From contig JACMIS010000548.1 in assembly GCA_014381035.1 (NCBI GenBank), positions 1-7,817 on the forward strand: DNA of 7,817 nt, in the 5' to 3' direction. This stretch comes from Armatimonadota bacterium. GTDB lineage: Bacteria; Armatimonadota; Armatimonadia; Armatimonadales; Armatimonadaceae. Shown here in pieces: positions 7,208 to 7,817 of the stretch. Made by a program: the position numbers and the translations under genes. Every line of letters begins with the position of its first letter. Within the stretch, counting starts at the first letter, position 1. A model generated the notes under the pieces. The model made no database searches and had not been told where the DNA came from. It saw only the letters and a program-made list of their open reading frames with translations.

Positions 7208-7456
7208 CTACAAAGCAATGTGTAGGAGGTAAGATTCCTGGTGCCGACCTAATTCGGGGGGATCAAGGTGGAGATCAAGAAGCACAAGCACATCGCTGAC
7301 ATCCCCCGAGGCGATATGATGACTGATTTTTCGATACATCCCAACTTGGGAACCATACGAGTCCTCTTGATTGCCATAGCCAGGGTACTCACCCACAGGC
7401 GGACCCAAGGGTAATACTCCCTGAAAAATGGACTCGTGCAGCTGTTCGCGTGTCAT
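7208..7456 (-). CDS. Small hypothetical protein, minus-strand pair
   Basis: An 82-residue protein with no recognised domain, signal peptide or membrane segment. The first 40 residues are Gly/Pro/Tyr-rich (GPPVGEYPGYG, 18-28). The second half looks helical, with an acidic-hydrophobic run DVSDVLVLLDLHLDPPELG (52-70). The ATG at 7454-7456 is 17 bp past the stop of the upstream minus-strand gene, operon-like spacing. A GGAAG (7460-7464 on the complement) precedes it by only 3 bases, which is tight. It could be the surviving N-terminal piece of a longer protein, since the chain ends abruptly after LLHIAL and open minus-strand sequence continues in other frames. A 48-codon plus-strand frame (GTG 7268) overlaps it and is judged a shadow. 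Confidence 0.5.
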   Translation of the reverse strand: MTREQLHESIFQGVLPLGPPVGEYPGYGNQEDSYGSQVGMYRKISHHIASGDVSDVLVLLDLHLDPPELGRHQESYLLHIAL

Positions 7457-7473
7457 TATCTTCCACTTATCAC

Positions 7474-7817
7474 CTAAATTGCCAGTCGGTCTCGAAGACG
7501 CATAACTTGATCCGGTTCCACAATTTCCACTTTGTTGGAGCGGTTCACTTCCAGAACGGAATCGAGTGCTTGTTTGATTAAATCAACGAGTTCTTCGTCG
7601 AGTTTTCGGGATGCCGTTGCTTCATTAACAACTCGCTCGACCCACGACAACCAACCGTAATCCGCAGCGTCACGAAAGATATAAATCAGCGGCTTCCACT
7701 GTTTTGGATCGCGAGCTAATTTTGCAACTTTATCATCAACAATCGTCGGGTGTATGTCCGTCCATATTCCAACCCATGAAATTACCTCTGTAACCCATTC
7801 ATAGTTGAAATCATCTA
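7474..7817 (-). CDS. Hypothetical protein, C-terminal 113 residues (5' end outside window)
   Basis: On the minus strand a frame runs from the right edge (first whole codon at 7815) to a TAG at 7474-7476, giving 113 residues with no start in view. The content is convincing as protein: an aromatic-rich beginning (DDFNYEWVTEVISWVGIWTD), a middle KPLIYIFRDAADYGWLSWVE (41-60), then a charged helix, about 70-90, and the end MRLRDRLAI. It appears soluble and largely helical. I do not recognise the family. A 17-bp gap to the next minus-strand gene suggests they are transcribed together. Base composition here is clearly more AT-rich than in the enzyme genes, which may mark an acquired segment. Confidence 0.65.
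   Translation of the reverse strand, partial: DDFNYEWVTEVISWVGIWTDIHPTIVDDKVAKLARDPKQWKPLIYIFRDAADYGWLSWVERVVNEATASRKLDEELVDLIKQALDSVLEVNRSNKVEIVEPDQVMRLRDRLAI

Noticed and set aside
7223..7411. A plus-strand mini-gene after the strong AGGAGG at 7223-7229 or from GTG 7268
   Set aside because: The nearest GTG after AGGAGG reaches a stop in three codons, and the 48-codon frame from 7268 overlaps the more plausible minus-strand gene.
1..7817. CRISPR array, transposon ends, tRNA or rRNA
   Set aside because: No regularly spaced repeats, no transposase-like proteins or terminal inverted repeats, and no tRNA- or rRNA-like segments were seen by eye on either strand.

Overview
The window reads as part of a free-living bacterial genome with moderately high GC over its first 6.9 kb. 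An exported PHP-like metallohydrolase followed by a large exported GH2 glycosidase, with a HEAT-like soluble protein of unknown function behind them, is a combination I associate with heterotrophs rich in carbohydrate-active enzymes, such as Planctomycetota, Armatimonadota or Verrucomicrobiota. That placement is an inference from gene content. No rRNA, tRNA or marker gene is present to confirm it.

Layout. Positions 1-139 may hold the C-terminal end of an upstream gene. At 168-2378 (+) lies a signal-peptide-bearing CehA/McbA-type PHP-like metallohydrolase. A 196-bp gap holds an inverted repeat over the first gene's stop codon and a 13-bp palindrome. At 2575-5466 (+) lies a 963-residue exported GH2 beta-galactosidase-like enzyme with both catalytic glutamates visible and an extra jelly-roll module near the N-terminus. 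A strong GC hairpin follows, and its right arm also supplies the best Shine-Dalgarno for the TTG-started HEAT-like gene at 5512-6894 (+). About 310 bp without a convincing gene come next. The window ends with two minus-strand genes: a small hypothetical one (7208-7456) and, 17 bp upstream of it, a gene running off the right edge (7474-7817). Base composition falls sharply there, from about 65-70% GC in sampled stretches of the enzyme genes to about 40-47% near the right edge.

The first two large genes can work together in or beyond the cell envelope: GH2 would release a sugar from a glycan, glycoside or glycoconjugate, and the metallohydrolase could cleave a phosphate or other ester or act on a linked substrate. 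This joint role is inferred from adjacency and export signals only. The HEAT-like gene has no export signal and is probably functionally separate. The right-hand minus-strand pair looks accessory. I found no CRISPR array, transposase, integrase, recognisable RNA gene or clearly novel multi-gene system.
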